Below are positions 47,105 through 57,311 of a stretch of DNA of 64,000 nucleotides, piece after piece. This DNA comes from Cellvibrio sp. PSBB006 (lineage in GTDB: Bacteria; Pseudomonadota; Gammaproteobacteria; Pseudomonadales; Cellvibrionaceae), in the NCBI RefSeq assembly GCF_002162135.1, contig NZ_CP021382.1:4772001-4836000 (forward strand). The letters are read 5' to 3'. The translations under genes were made by a program, and so were the position numbers. A model generated the notes under the pieces. That model was not told the DNA's origin. It ran no database searches and was given only the letters and a program-made list of their open reading frames with translations. Within the stretch, counting starts at the first letter, position 1; each line of letters opens with the position of its first letter.

Positions 47105-49348
47105 ATGACGATCCTGACGCAGAACAAGTGCTTCCTTCCTCTTCTCTTTATACTGCTGCTCCTTGCCGGGTGCGGTGGGTCGTCAGGTTCTGACGATAAT
47201 CCTGATCCCGAACCGCCTCCACCCCAGAACCCCAATCCGCCGTCTGAAGATGCCGGCCTGGATGCGCGCCCCGCTAACACGACTTGCCTCGCCCCTGAGC
47301 CGCCTTCGACGGACTCCAGTATTCAGTTAACGCGCGTCTTTAATGATTTGTCGTTTACCCGCGCGGTGGGTTTGTTACACGAGCCCGGCAACGACAATCG
47401 CTGGTATGTGATTGAGCAGGCCGGGCGGGTGCGGGTGTTTGATAATGCGGCCAGCACCAATCTGCGCACGTTTATTGATATCCAGGCGCGTGTGGACGAC
47501 GGCCCCAATGAAGCGGGTTTGTTGGCCATGGCATTTCACCCGAGCTTTGCGAGCAATGGCGAAGTTTTTCTGTATTACATTCGCGATGAAGACGGTGCGC
47601 GCAGCCGCGATACGTTATCGCGCTTCACCAGCAGCGATGGCGGTCAAACGCTGGATGCGAATTCGGAAGAAATCCTGCTGAGCATCGAACATCCCTACGA
47701 CAACCACTACGGTGGCCAATTGGGTTTTGATAGCGATGGTTATTTGTATTTAAGTTTGGGTGATGGTGGTTCCGGTGGTGATCCCGGTAATCGCGCGCAA
47801 ACGACCAGTACGCTGTTTGGTTCAATGTTGCGTTTCGATGTGGATGGCGATGCACCTTACACAATTCCTGAAAGCAATCCCTTTGCTGGTAATGCGCTGT
47901 GTACCAATCTTGATGGCACTAACGACGCAGGCACCAATTGCCCGGAAATTTTTGCCTGGGGTTTGCGTAATCCCTGGCGGTGGAGTTTTGATTCGGCCAC
48001 CGGAGAAATCTGGTTGGCGGATGTGGGGCAGAATGAAATAGAAGAAGTTAATCGCATTGCGCTGGGCGGTAATTACGGTTGGCGTTTGCGTGAAGGTGAT
48101 CAGTGTTACAACCCATCCACCAATTGTGGCACTGCCGGTTTGATTGACCCGGTGGCGGTTATTCCGCAGCCGGATGCGCAATCCATTACTGGGGGTTATG
48201 TATATCGGGGCAACGATATTCCCGGCCTTGTCGGTCAATATGTGGTGGCCGATTTTGTTACCGGTCGCCTATGGACTCTGGAAGAAGATGGCGAAGGTCA
48301 ATTTGCGTTGGTGTTGCTCGAAGAAACCGGCATGAACATCGCGTCCTTTGCGGAGGATATGGCGAGCGAATTGTATTTGGTTACCCACAACGGACAAATT
48401 CATCGGCTAGATCCGGCCGGTTCTGCCAGCGATAATTTCCCCCGTTTGTTGTCGCAAACCGGTTGTGTTGATGCGACAGATCCGACCCAACCCGCGAGCG
48501 GTTTAATTCCTTACACGGTCAATGCGCCTTTCTGGTCAGACGGTGCGGACAAACAGCGCTGGCTCGCTTTGCCCGATAATACCACCATTACCATCAACGG
48601 TGATCACGATTGGGAATTTCCCAACGGCAGCGTGCTGGTAAAAAATTTCCACCTGAATGAGCGCTTGATTGAAACGCGTTTGTTTATGCGGCACGACGAT
48701 GGTCAGTGGGCCGGTTATTCCTATGAATGGAATGAGAGCGGCACCGACGCCGACTTGGTGTTGGGCGGTAAGGTTGTCGATGTGGAAGGGCAGTCGTGGA
48801 TTTATCCCAGTAGCAGTGAGTGTCTGCAATGTCATACAGCGGCGGCCGGTTTCAGTCTCGGCCTTGAAACCGCGCAATTAAATGGCGATATGACTTATCC
48901 GCAAACCGGGCGCACCGCTAATCAATTAATTACTCATGATGCTATTGATACATTGAGCGAGTCTTTGAGCGATACCCCGGATAATTTGCCACGCTTGGTG
49001 AATCCCGCCGATACATCCGCTGGATTGGATGACCGAGCGCGCGCCTATTTGCATACCAATTGTGCGCAGTGCCATCGCCCTGATGGACCCACCAATGTCA
49101 ATCTGGATTTGCGTTACACCACGGCGCTGGCGGATATGAATGTTTGTAACGTAGCGCCGCAAAACGGTGACCTTGATATTGGAGATGCACAACTGTTCGC
49201 GCCCGGTGCGCCGGAGCGTTCGTTGTTGCTGCAACGCATGCAGCGCCGCGATGCCCTGGGTATGCCGCCCTTGGGTAGCAATATCGTTGATGAAGCGGGT
49301 GCGGCGTTGATCGAAGAATGGATCGCCAGTATCAGCAGTTGCCCATAA
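47105..49348 (+). CDS. Lipoprotein PQQ-type sugar dehydrogenase with cytochrome c domain
   Basis: A 747-residue lipoprotein (FILLLLAGCGG, lipobox LAGC) with a short Pro-rich linker. Residues about 70-440 form the soluble glucose dehydrogenase/HHIP-like beta-propeller (GLLAMAFHPSFASNGEVFLYY, YGGQLGFDSDGYLYLSLGDGG, EIFAWGLRNPWRWSFD, VWLADVGQNEIEE-like block). The C-terminal part has two CxxCH haem-binding motifs, CLQCH at 573 and CAQCH at 653. It probably oxidises a sugar and hands electrons to its own haems and then to the chain or to oxidative enzymes such as LPMOs, as proposed for similar Cellvibrio proteins. GGGGG precedes the ATG. Confidence 0.88.
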   Translation: MTILTQNKCFLPLLFILLLLAGCGGSSGSDDNPDPEPPPPQNPNPPSEDAGLDARPANTTCLAPEPPSTDSSIQLTRVFNDLSFTRAVGLLHEPGNDNRWYVIEQAGRVRVFDNAASTNLRTFIDIQARVDDGPNEAGLLAMAFHPSFASNGEVFLYYIRDEDGARSRDTLSRFTSSDGGQTLDANSEEILLSIEHPYDNHYGGQLGFDSDGYLYLSLGDGGSGGDPGNRAQTTSTLFGSMLRFDVDGDAPYTIPESNPFAGNALCTNLDGTNDAGTNCPEIFAWGLRNPWRWSFDSATGEIWLADVGQNEIEEVNRIALGGNYGWRLREGDQCYNPSTNCGTAGLIDPVAVIPQPDAQSITGGYVYRGNDIPGLVGQYVVADFVTGRLWTLEEDGEGQFALVLLEETGMNIASFAEDMASELYLVTHNGQIHRLDPAGSASDNFPRLLSQTGCVDATDPTQPASGLIPYTVNAPFWSDGADKQRWLALPDNTTITINGDHDWEFPNGSVLVKNFHLNERLIETRLFMRHDDGQWAGYSYEWNESGTDADLVLGGKVVDVEGQSWIYPSSSECLQCHTAAAGFSLGLETAQLNGDMTYPQTGRTANQLITHDAIDTLSESLSDTPDNLPRLVNPADTSAGLDDRARAYLHTNCAQCHRPDGPTNVNLDLRYTTALADMNVCNVAPQNGDLDIGDAQLFAPGAPERSLLLQRMQRRDALGMPPLGSNIVDEAGAALIEEWIASISSCP

Positions 49349-49505
49349 TGTTTTGCAGCGGTTTGTGAAGCGCGACCGTTTTTATCATGCCGGCTGCGGC
49401 AGCCTTCGCAGTCGGTTTAATGGTGTGCTGGTAGCATGCCGTTTATATAGAGAACCTAAATGCCAGGGAATTGTTAAGGCGGAACTGACAAAAAATCGGT
49501 GCCTT

Positions 49506-50780
49506 ATGATGATTAAATTCTGCCCCCCATTAATGTTGTGCGCGTGCGTCTCTCTTCTGGTTGCCTGCGGTGGTTCGTCCGGTGACGATGACGATTCTCC
49601 GGGTAATCCTTCCTCTTCATCAACCTCCAGTTCAAGTTCGAGTGCAAACTCAAGCTCAAGTAGCCAACCATCAGAGTTCGGTGCGCCGCAAAATCTCAGT
49701 GCTGCACCGGGTAATGCGTCGGTGACGCTGGATTGGGGCGCGGTTAGTTCGGCGGACAGCTACCATATTTATTACGCGACTGAACCCAATATCCAGCCGG
49801 ATAACATTGCCGCTTATGACAACGGCACCTGGATTGAGGATGTAACCCCGCCTTATCAAATTACCGAACTCACCAACGGCACCACTTACTATTTTGTGGT
49901 AACGGCGGTGGATGGCGACATGGAAAGTGATCCCAGTGCGGAAGTCAGCACCACACCGTCTGCGGTGGATATTACACGGCAACCGACTGTGTACGAAGTG
50001 CTTGTATTGGAGTTGGTTAACCGCGCGCGCTTTGATCCGGAAGCGGAAGCCGATCGTTATGATATTGATTTAAATGAAGGGATCAATGGTGATCCAATTT
50101 CATCCGCACGCAAGCCGCCGCTTGCGTTTAATCTGGAATTAATTGAAGCCGCGCGCGTACACAGCGAGTGGATGCTCGATGCGGATGTATTCAGTCACAC
50201 AGGCGAGGGTGGCAGTTCACCGACGCAACGGATGGATGAGGCAGGCTACAACTTCAGTGGCAGTTGGTCCTCTGGCGAAAATATTTCCTGGAGCGGTAAC
50301 AGTGGCAGCAATATTAATCTGACCGACGCGGCTTATAACCATCATCGTGGACTTTTTCGCTCATCGGGCCATCGCCTAAATATTCTCAGCACTGGTTTTC
50401 GCGAAATTGGTATTGGCCATAAAGACGGTTATTTCCTTGCTGACGGCACTAATTGGCGCGCGTCCATGCTGACTGAGAATTTCGCCCGCTCCGGCTCCGG
50501 TTATTTTCTTACCGGTGTGGTGTATGAAGATACGGATGAAGATGGGATGTACAGCGTGAATGAAGGCTTGTCCGGCATTACCTTGACTGTGGATGGAAGC
50601 TCTCATGCGGTATTTGAGACGGGGGCTTACACGGTGCCGTTAGCCAATGGTGTGTATGACATCACGGTGAGTGGTGAAGCCTTGGGCTCGCCGGTGAATT
50701 ACACCGTTGAAGTGGATGGGGCGAATGTTAAGTTTGATGTGATTAAGTCGGGTAGTGCGGTTGATATTAATACCTGGTGA
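49506..50780 (+). CDS. FN3-CAP/SCP-domain lipoprotein with poly-serine linker
   Basis: A 424-residue lipoprotein: SLLVACGGSSGDDDD (lipobox LVAC, Cys21), poly-serine linker about residues 37-54, fibronectin type III domain (PQNLSAAPGNASVTLDWGAV), CAP/SCP domain about 165-310 (EVLVLELVNRARFDP, ARVHSEWMLD, SHRLNILSTGFREIGIG-like block) and a C-terminal SdrD-B-like beta module (GVVYEDTDEDGMYSVNEGLSG). CAP domains in bacteria have varied roles including protease-like and adhesin functions. Start 49506 or 49509. It follows the sugar dehydrogenase gene by 157 bases. Confidence 0.85.
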   Translation: MMIKFCPPLMLCACVSLLVACGGSSGDDDDSPGNPSSSSTSSSSSSANSSSSSQPSEFGAPQNLSAAPGNASVTLDWGAVSSADSYHIYYATEPNIQPDNIAAYDNGTWIEDVTPPYQITELTNGTTYYFVVTAVDGDMESDPSAEVSTTPSAVDITRQPTVYEVLVLELVNRARFDPEAEADRYDIDLNEGINGDPISSARKPPLAFNLELIEAARVHSEWMLDADVFSHTGEGGSSPTQRMDEAGYNFSGSWSSGENISWSGNSGSNINLTDAAYNHHRGLFRSSGHRLNILSTGFREIGIGHKDGYFLADGTNWRASMLTENFARSGSGYFLTGVVYEDTDEDGMYSVNEGLSGITLTVDGSSHAVFETGAYTVPLANGVYDITVSGEALGSPVNYTVEVDGANVKFDVIKSGSAVDINTW

Positions 50781-50800
50781 TCGTGCTTGGCGGTTCTGTT

Positions 50801-50828
50801 GTCGGATTACGCCTGCGGCTAATCCGAC
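50801..50828 (+). repeat. REP-like palindrome, copy 7
   Basis: GTCGGATTA - cGCCTGCGGC - TAATCCGAC, 20 bases after the stop of the CAP-domain gene. Confidence 0.85.
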
Positions 50829-51328
50829 ATGCCTTTACTCAAACCTTAATCCCTCCCTTAAAAAACAACCCTCCACGCCACCCAAAAAATCCACCAAAAA
50901 CTTCCAGCGCTAGCACACCCTCCCGGAATCCTTTCTAAGCCATTGAAAACAAAAACATTAACCCGCGTCCCTCTTTGGTGAAACAAAAGTGACACATATC
51001 ATGTTGGGTCAAAATCAAAACTGGGACGAACTTTTCCCAGTTTTTGGTGAATATGGGAATGAAGGGATTCAAACAAAAATAAGCAGGGACCAGCAAGATC
51101 ATCCATAGATATCAACGAAACAATAATCATAAAAATGTAAAACCAGAGGTTGAACAACGACGATTCACCAACCAGAAAAATAACGATGCTTTTGTTATAG
51201 CGCCCATCTGTCGCGCACAAGGACTATGCCGTTTTCCGAACTGTCATACAGCTCGGCCGTAGTTTGCTGCGCGTTTTTTTCCGGGGTGGATTAAACCAAC
51301 AACATAAACATAAGTAAGGAAGGATGTA
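50829..51328. other. Intergenic region upstream of GH81 gene
   Basis: 500 bases without a convincing gene. It should contain the promoter and leader of the GH81 gene; AAGGAAGGATG gives it a strong ribosome binding site at the end. A minus-strand frame at 50999-51220 has hydrophobic stretches but no family support. Confidence 0.5.
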
Positions 51329-54300
51329 ATGAAATTACCTCCACTATTGCTCAGTCTTTTTTTTGCTGCCGCAACAGCATCCGCGCAAACCAATCCACCG
51401 CCAAGCACCACACCGACGAGTAGCGCTGTGAGTGTGGGTGCGGGTAGCTATCTCAGCGCTTGGGACAGTCGCATTGATGCGGCAATTCCCGATAACCGCG
51501 ATGTACAAACCACGCAACATATTACTGATAACATCGCCGGCCATCCTATTCCTACGAACTCCTGGTGGAGTTCGCTGGTGTGGGAAGGCACCAATTTGCC
51601 TTGGTTGGATTGGGGGAGTCGCGGCAGTCACAACGTCAGCTATGCGCATCCGTTCGCGCTGAAAGCAGAGCGGAATGGTATGCGGCTTTATTCACCCCGA
51701 ATTGAAGATTACTGGAGTGCAGATTACGCCTTTGTGGGCACCATGCCTGCACCGGTGGAAGAGTGGATTAACGGCACACCTACGCCGCTGCATCACACAG
51801 TATATTTCAAGGATCTGGATTTCGTATTGGGTAACAGTGCAGCAAACGATAATTTTGTAACCCGTGTGCACGATTACAGCGACTGGTTTATTACCGCGCG
51901 CATGGAAGCGTCGGGCGCGTCGATGGACCTGACCTTCGGCCACGGTTCTCCTTATGTATTTGCGGTTTACAACAGCGGTAATCCTACCCTGGAATTTTCC
52001 ACTGACAGCACTGCGCCGGATGCAGCCAGCGCAGCAGAAATCTGGTCCGGCTCAGAAAATTCCCGTGTGATCGGATTCTCCGTGGAAGGACGAAACTACG
52101 CTGCCTTTGCACCAGAGGGCACGACCTGGAGTGGCTTGGGCACATCAACTATTACCGCCAACTTGCCGTCGGGAAAAAGATATTTTTCTGTGGCCGCTTT
52201 ACCGAATCGCGCGGCCTTGGCCTACGTGGAAGACTATGCCTACAACCATATTACTGACACGCAAGTGAATTGGGATTATCGCAACAGTGACAGCAAGGTA
52301 TTAACCACCTTCAACATCACCACGCAGGATTATCCCGAAAGCAATGCCAGCGGCACCTTGTTCGGTTTATATCCGCACCAGTGGCGTAATTTATCTTCTG
52401 GTGCGAATTTAACCGGCGATACCTATTTTACGCCGCGCGGCACCATGAAATTAGCCGAAGGTGAATCCTTTACCACGGCGGTAACTTTTCATGGTGTGAT
52501 TCCTACATTGCCAGAACTTGAAAGCTCCGCCGATAAAACCCGCTTGGCCGGTCTGGTGAATAATGTGCGCAGTGAAAGTTTTACGCACCGTGATACCTAT
52601 TACACCGGCAAACGCCTCGGCAAAATAGCGACTCTGGTTTCCCTGGCACAACAATCCGGTAATACCGCTGCCGAGACACAGTTCCTTAACGAATTAAAAT
52701 GGCGTATTGAAGGCTGGTTAAAAGCGGATGTCATTGATGACCTTGAACCGTCGCCCTTTGCCAAGAATTTGTTTTACTACAACAGCAATTGGGGAACGAT
52801 GCTCGGCATCGATGGTAGTTTCGGCAGCTTGACGCAATTAAACGACCACCATTTTCATTACGGTTATTTCGTGCGTGCGGCGGCGGAAATTGCACGCAAC
52901 GATCATGATTGGAGCGATCAGCAAGCCTTTGGTGGCATGGTGGAATTATTGGTTCGCGATTATGGAAATTGGGAACGCCCGCGCGATTCCGCCACCAGTG
53001 CGCGGGGAAAAATGTTTCCGTTCTTGCGCAATTTCGATATCTATGCCGGACATTCCTGGGCATCGGGTCATGCGCGTTTTGGGGCGGGTAACAACAACGA
53101 ATCCTCTTCCGAAGCCATGAATGCCTGGACGGCAATGATTCTGTGGGGCGAAGAAACTGGCAACACCGCATTGCGCGATGCGGGGATTTATTTGTATACC
53201 ACGGAGATGACCGCAATTCAGGAATATTGGAATAACGTACACGAGGATAACTACCACCCTAATTACGATAAACCAATGGCATCTCTAGTGTGGGGCGGTA
53301 AAACAGACTACGCCACCTGGTTCAGTGGATTACCCGAAGCGATGCATGGCATTATTTTATTGCCCATTCAGTCCGGTTCTTTATACCTGGGTTTATTTCC
53401 CGATAACGTGCAGAAAAATTACGAGTTCCTTGCCAATGGCCGCACACAATTTGCGATGTGGGATGCAATCTTCTATGCCTATCAAGGCATCTATGATCCA
53501 GCGGGTGCATTGACGAACTTCAACAATAATGAAGGCCGCATGTCAGGATCGGTCAGCGGACCATCGTCTTTTACAGAAGAAGGTAATTCACTGGCCAACA
53601 CCTTTACCTGGATCAAAACCTTTGAGCAATTCGGCGCAATTGATAAAAGTGTAGTGGCAGAAAATCATGCAACCTATGCCGTCTTTATCAAAGGCGATAC
53701 GCGCACCTACGTTGTTTACAACGCTGACATCAGCAACAGCAAAAATGTTGAGTTCAATGATGGCATGGTAGTGAATGTAGGGCCGGGTGAGATGGAAGTG
53801 ATGAGCCAATCCGGTGTGAGCACCCCATCATCCTCATCAAGCTCAGTGGCAAGTTCGACGGCCAGCAGTATTTCGAGCGAGTCGGTAAGCAGTTCGTCTG
53901 TGGCCAATCCATCGAGCTCGTCCTCGGTCAGCAGTGCATCAAGCTCCGACAGCTCATCTTCCTTTTCTTCTATTGGCACGCCGAGCGATATTGGTGTTGT
54001 CGATATAACGCCCTTGGCCAACGGCAGTGTGCAATTCAGCATTCGCTTGCCGGAAGAAAAAGATCAGGTGCACCTGTTTGCGCGGCGCAACGGCCAACAG
54101 GATTACGATGTGATTGATGTGCAAACAAAAGCCGGTGCAGAAATTAATAATGGTGACGGCACATTTACCTATCAGATCACGCGCGCCAACGTCTACGATG
54201 TCGGTGACCTGGTCGAAGCACGCTTTTATACCTACAAACCTGCCAGTGGCCAGATTTTTTATCCGGGGCCGGCAGAAGCCAGTTGGAGCAGTATGACCTA

Positions 54301-54673
54301 CAGCGGGGGTACTAGTGTGTCATCCAGTTCAGTTGCAACCAGCAGCTCGGCGGCATCATCAACAAGCTCTGCTACGGCAGGTTATTCCGCAGCCGCCACA
54401 TTACCAAATGGTGCAACCGTGGCTTACACCACTACCGCCAGCTACGCGAATGGCTCAGTGACGATTACCTTCACCACCGAAGAGAATCTTAATTGGGCCT
54501 GGTGTTTTACACCCGGCTGGAATGATATGGCACGCACCAGCGGCAATAGCTTTGAGGTTGTTATTCCCAATCAACAGGTGGGTAGTACGTTGACGTATTA
54601 TTTTACGGTTAACACCGCGACGCGCGGCGAGGGCAATAATGTGTCTGCGCCGCATTCGTGGGTAATTCAATAA
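51329..54673 (+). CDS. Secreted GH81 endo-beta-1,3-glucanase with two C-terminal modules
   Basis: An 1114-residue secreted enzyme: signal peptide MKLPPLLLSLFFAAATASAQ, GH81 catalytic domain about 45-770 (HPIPTNSWWSSLVWEG, DHHFHYGYFVRAAAEIAR, GHSWASGHARFGAGNNNESSSEAMN partly quoted with the catalytic glutamates in ESSSEAMNAW). Poly-serine linker 832-880, a beta module 885-990 (GSVQFSIRLPEEKDQVHLFAR), second serine linker 996-1017 and a last beta module 1018-1114 (ENLNWAWCFTPGWNDMART). The modules are probably beta-1,3-glucan-binding. It cuts laminarin, curdlan or similar glucans. A terminator follows at 54691. Confidence 0.93.
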   Translation: MKLPPLLLSLFFAAATASAQTNPPPSTTPTSSAVSVGAGSYLSAWDSRIDAAIPDNRDVQTTQHITDNIAGHPIPTNSWWSSLVWEGTNLPWLDWGSRGSHNVSYAHPFALKAERNGMRLYSPRIEDYWSADYAFVGTMPAPVEEWINGTPTPLHHTVYFKDLDFVLGNSAANDNFVTRVHDYSDWFITARMEASGASMDLTFGHGSPYVFAVYNSGNPTLEFSTDSTAPDAASAAEIWSGSENSRVIGFSVEGRNYAAFAPEGTTWSGLGTSTITANLPSGKRYFSVAALPNRAALAYVEDYAYNHITDTQVNWDYRNSDSKVLTTFNITTQDYPESNASGTLFGLYPHQWRNLSSGANLTGDTYFTPRGTMKLAEGESFTTAVTFHGVIPTLPELESSADKTRLAGLVNNVRSESFTHRDTYYTGKRLGKIATLVSLAQQSGNTAAETQFLNELKWRIEGWLKADVIDDLEPSPFAKNLFYYNSNWGTMLGIDGSFGSLTQLNDHHFHYGYFVRAAAEIARNDHDWSDQQAFGGMVELLVRDYGNWERPRDSATSARGKMFPFLRNFDIYAGHSWASGHARFGAGNNNESSSEAMNAWTAMILWGEETGNTALRDAGIYLYTTEMTAIQEYWNNVHEDNYHPNYDKPMASLVWGGKTDYATWFSGLPEAMHGIILLPIQSGSLYLGLFPDNVQKNYEFLANGRTQFAMWDAIFYAYQGIYDPAGALTNFNNNEGRMSGSVSGPSSFTEEGNSLANTFTWIKTFEQFGAIDKSVVAENHATYAVFIKGDTRTYVVYNADISNSKNVEFNDGMVVNVGPGEMEVMSQSGVSTPSSSSSSVASSTASSISSESVSSSSVANPSSSSSVSSASSSDSSSSFSSIGTPSDIGVVDITPLANGSVQFSIRLPEEKDQVHLFARRNGQQDYDVIDVQTKAGAEINNGDGTFTYQITRANVYDVGDLVEARFYTYKPASGQIFYPGPAEASWSSMTYSGGTSVSSSSVATSSSAASSTSSATAGYSAAATLPNGATVAYTTTASYANGSVTITFTTEENLNWAWCFTPGWNDMARTSGNSFEVVIPNQQVGSTLTYYFTVNTATRGEGNNVSAPHSWVIQ

Positions 54674-54690
54674 TCAGCTGAGTGATCGTG

Positions 54691-54724
54691 AACCGGTTAG
54701 CTCCGCAGGAGTTAACCGGTTTTC
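54691..54724 (+). terminator. Rho-independent terminator after GH81 gene
   Basis: AACCGGTTAgCTCC - GCA - GGAGtTAACCGGTT followed by TTC: a 13-14 bp stem with one mismatch and a short T-run. It lies 18 bases after the stop. Confidence 0.85.
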
Positions 54725-54747
54725 TGTATGGCAAGGCCGAAGTAAAA

Positions 54748-55521
54748 TTAAATGTTTTCCAGCGACACTCGATAGATCTTATAACGATTTTCCTGCCGCT
54801 CGGGATTCCAGTCGCCGCCGATAACGTGGATATTTTTTAATCCCAACTTTTCCATATCGTCCAATGAGTAATACCAACCCCTGAACCCGGTTTTTTGATA
54901 GATGTGATAAACACTTTCCTGACCCAGGGTGGTAATTTTTTGCGCTACTGAAATGGCCTGATAAAAATCGGCTTCCCGCTTTCTGTTGGATTCTATATAA
55001 GCCTTTAATTGTTGCTCCACATCTTCGCGCACCTTTTCCCGTTGTTCCGCAGGAATCCGGGTCAAGGTGGCATTCATCTGCGCCATATTAAAACTGTCAC
55101 TGGACGCACCGCCATGAAAACCTATGATGGCGTCCTTGCCGAGGATTTTTTTCACACCGGCAGTAAAGATGTAGTTCGCGCAGGACGAAAAACAAAATTC
55201 ATCCACGCGCACGTCCAGGCGTTGCTGGTGGGTCCATTCTCCCAGTGCTAAACCCACATCAATCGGGCCGCCAGGGCTGCGAATGGAGAGCAGGGTCGGT
55301 TTGACGGTAGCCTTTTCATACAGCGCAAATACCTTGGAATTGGCTTCAGCTGTCAGTCCGCCGCGATAGATGATTTGGTGGCCATCAAGTCGGACTTGCG
55401 TGGATGCGCTAACAACCTGCGCGCTGCAAAAAAAATAGATCAGAGTAATCAACGTGAGCGCCATCCTGGGTTTTACCCGGCGCGAATAATTCCTGGCGGA
55501 CTTGAAAAGAGAAATAACCAT
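54748..55521 (-). CDS. ClpP/SppA-like periplasmic serine-protease-fold protein
   Basis: A 257-residue protein with a hydrophobic N-terminal segment (MALTLITLIYFFCSAQVVSA) after a basic region. The core LLSIRSPGGPIDVGLALGEW, then VDEFCFSSCANYIFTAG and DAIIGFHGGAS is the ClpP/crotonase-like pattern; the Ser in SSCANY is the likely nucleophile and His in GFHGG its partner. Such exported proteins are of unknown function. Start is uncertain: 55521 (MVISLF) or 55587 are possible, and neither has a clear ribosome binding site. Confidence 0.75.
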   Translation of the reverse strand: MVISLFKSARNYSRRVKPRMALTLITLIYFFCSAQVVSASTQVRLDGHQIIYRGGLTAEANSKVFALYEKATVKPTLLSIRSPGGPIDVGLALGEWTHQQRLDVRVDEFCFSSCANYIFTAGVKKILGKDAIIGFHGGASSDSFNMAQMNATLTRIPAEQREKVREDVEQQLKAYIESNRKREADFYQAISVAQKITTLGQESVYHIYQKTGFRGWYYSLDDMEKLGLKNIHVIGGDWNPERQENRYKIYRVSLENI

Positions 55522-55835
55522 AGTGACTAAACGGTGTGGTAATCGGTATGGATAGAGATTAAATCGTTCATCGGCTGTCTTTGTCATGAGAGAGAATGTG
55601 CCACATTCTACAAAAAATTCAATGACATTCGGTTGATTCGCGCGCGATCTCTGTCAGACCACCAGGCATTTTGCAAATTATGGCGTATCACTTGCTAAAC
55701 ATGCCTTGCAAGCCAAACGGTTTCGATCTACAACCTTCTCTTGCTAACTCCCTCCCCATGTTGGTCGCGATTTATTCTATGTCGCCGAACCACGATAACT
55801 GCGTCATATCATCATCACTTCAAAAGGATACCGTC

Positions 55836-57299
55836 ATGACACATATGCAAGGGTTTGATGTAAAAGGAAAGGTGATTTATTTTCTGTTGTTGTTCATAGG
55901 TGCTCTCGTTTCCGTTCAACAAGTGCAGGCCAGTTTACCTTATTGTGCCGATATTTTTAGCAACGGTGTGCAGACCTTTGGCCCTGGCAGCTACGTTCAT
56001 TTTGATTACAACGCGCAGGTGGTGAATGCCTCCTCTGCCGAACTTAATACCTTGGGTGTACAAAACAACGCCTGGTCGATTCGTAAAAGTTGTGCGCCTG
56101 AAACGTGTAGTGCGACGGGCATTGAGCTGCCCAGGTTGGTGGATGATCGTGAATATATGACCGGTTCTTCTGTTGAAGTCGTGATACCGGCCAAGAAAAA
56201 AATAACGGTTGGCAACGGTGACATCAATCACTTCGGTCGCGTTGCTGTATCGGAATGGGCGACGGCTGAATTTTCAACAAATCACAATGTGTATGTAATT
56301 GATCGATTGCATGTGGGTTATAAAAGTTCAGTGCGCTTGCCGGCTGGTGAGTACTGGGTTCGGGATTTACGGCTGGAAGTTGAAAGCCGGATCGATGTGA
56401 TGGGGGAGGGCACAGTCAATCTCTACGTGATTGATTCTTTGCTGGTTCCACTGAATGTCAAGCTGAACGAAAATACCAAAAACCCGGCGCAGATGACCAT
56501 CTATACCTACAGTGCGTCCGAGTTTTATGTGGGCAGTCAAACCTATGCATTTATCCGCACCGACAATGAAGTCTTTATGCATCATCGCGCGCGCATAAAT
56601 GGCGGTGTATTAGCACAATTTATTGATATGCGCACCGAGAGCCAGGTTGTATATAACGCGGCAGCAGCGCAGACATTGGACTTTAAAAATATCTGTCGTG
56701 CATCCAGTGGTTACCCTATACCAACCACTGAATTTGCCAATATCAGTTACCCGGATACTACCGAAGAACCGTTTGTCGTGATTACCGGTGAGGTGCATAG
56801 CTTTTGGGACGCGAGCGATTTAATGCTGATGGTCGGTAGTGAACCGGTGGCATTGATTCGCGTGCGGGACGGAGTCTATCGCTTTGAGGTGACCTACTAT
56901 TTGCCTGGCTGGTATAACCGTTTTGACATTTCACTGGATTCGCCCAACGGTTATCTGGAGCATCGGGGAACAGTGACCTATCACCCTGCGGAAGTTTATG
57001 TGGAGATTGATCCTGAAGATCTACAAACGGATGCAGAAACGATTACCTTAACCGGCACTTTCGGCATACCGGGGCCGCAGCATAATATTGAATGGCATGG
57101 GCTGGTGCTGGTTGCAGATCACTTGCCCAGTGAACTGCCAGTAACTATCACTGAAGTGACAGAAAACAGCGGACGCTTTTCAGTTGAGGCGCCGTTGGTT
57201 CCCGGTGACAACTATTTTTCGGTTCGTGTGATAAACACGCCGGGTGAAATTCCCTGGGAAAGTGGGATCTCTATTTTCCGGACCTCTGGATTCGAGTAA
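55836..57299 (+). CDS. Secreted MshQ-like surface protein
   Basis: A 487-residue exported protein (signal peptide MTHMQGFDVKGKVIYFLLLF...VQA). The N-terminal half alternates short beta strands with the pattern GEYWVRDLRLEVESRIDVMGEG, VNLYVIDSLLVPLNVKLNEN, YTYSASEFYVGSQTYAFIRT, and ARINGGVLAQFIDMRTESQV (each shortened), like the polymer-like region of MSHA biogenesis protein MshQ. The C-terminal half seems to have two Ig-like domains. GGATACCGTC precedes the ATG. No pilus genes are next to it. Probable adhesin or surface-structure protein. Confidence 0.6.
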   Translation: MTHMQGFDVKGKVIYFLLLFIGALVSVQQVQASLPYCADIFSNGVQTFGPGSYVHFDYNAQVVNASSAELNTLGVQNNAWSIRKSCAPETCSATGIELPRLVDDREYMTGSSVEVVIPAKKKITVGNGDINHFGRVAVSEWATAEFSTNHNVYVIDRLHVGYKSSVRLPAGEYWVRDLRLEVESRIDVMGEGTVNLYVIDSLLVPLNVKLNENTKNPAQMTIYTYSASEFYVGSQTYAFIRTDNEVFMHHRARINGGVLAQFIDMRTESQVVYNAAAAQTLDFKNICRASSGYPIPTTEFANISYPDTTEEPFVVITGEVHSFWDASDLMLMVGSEPVALIRVRDGVYRFEVTYYLPGWYNRFDISLDSPNGYLEHRGTVTYHPAEVYVEIDPEDLQTDAETITLTGTFGIPGPQHNIEWHGLVLVADHLPSELPVTITEVTENSGRFSVEAPLVPGDNYFSVRVINTPGEIPWESGISIFRTSGFE

Positions 57300-57311
57300 A
57301 TCAAATATTCA

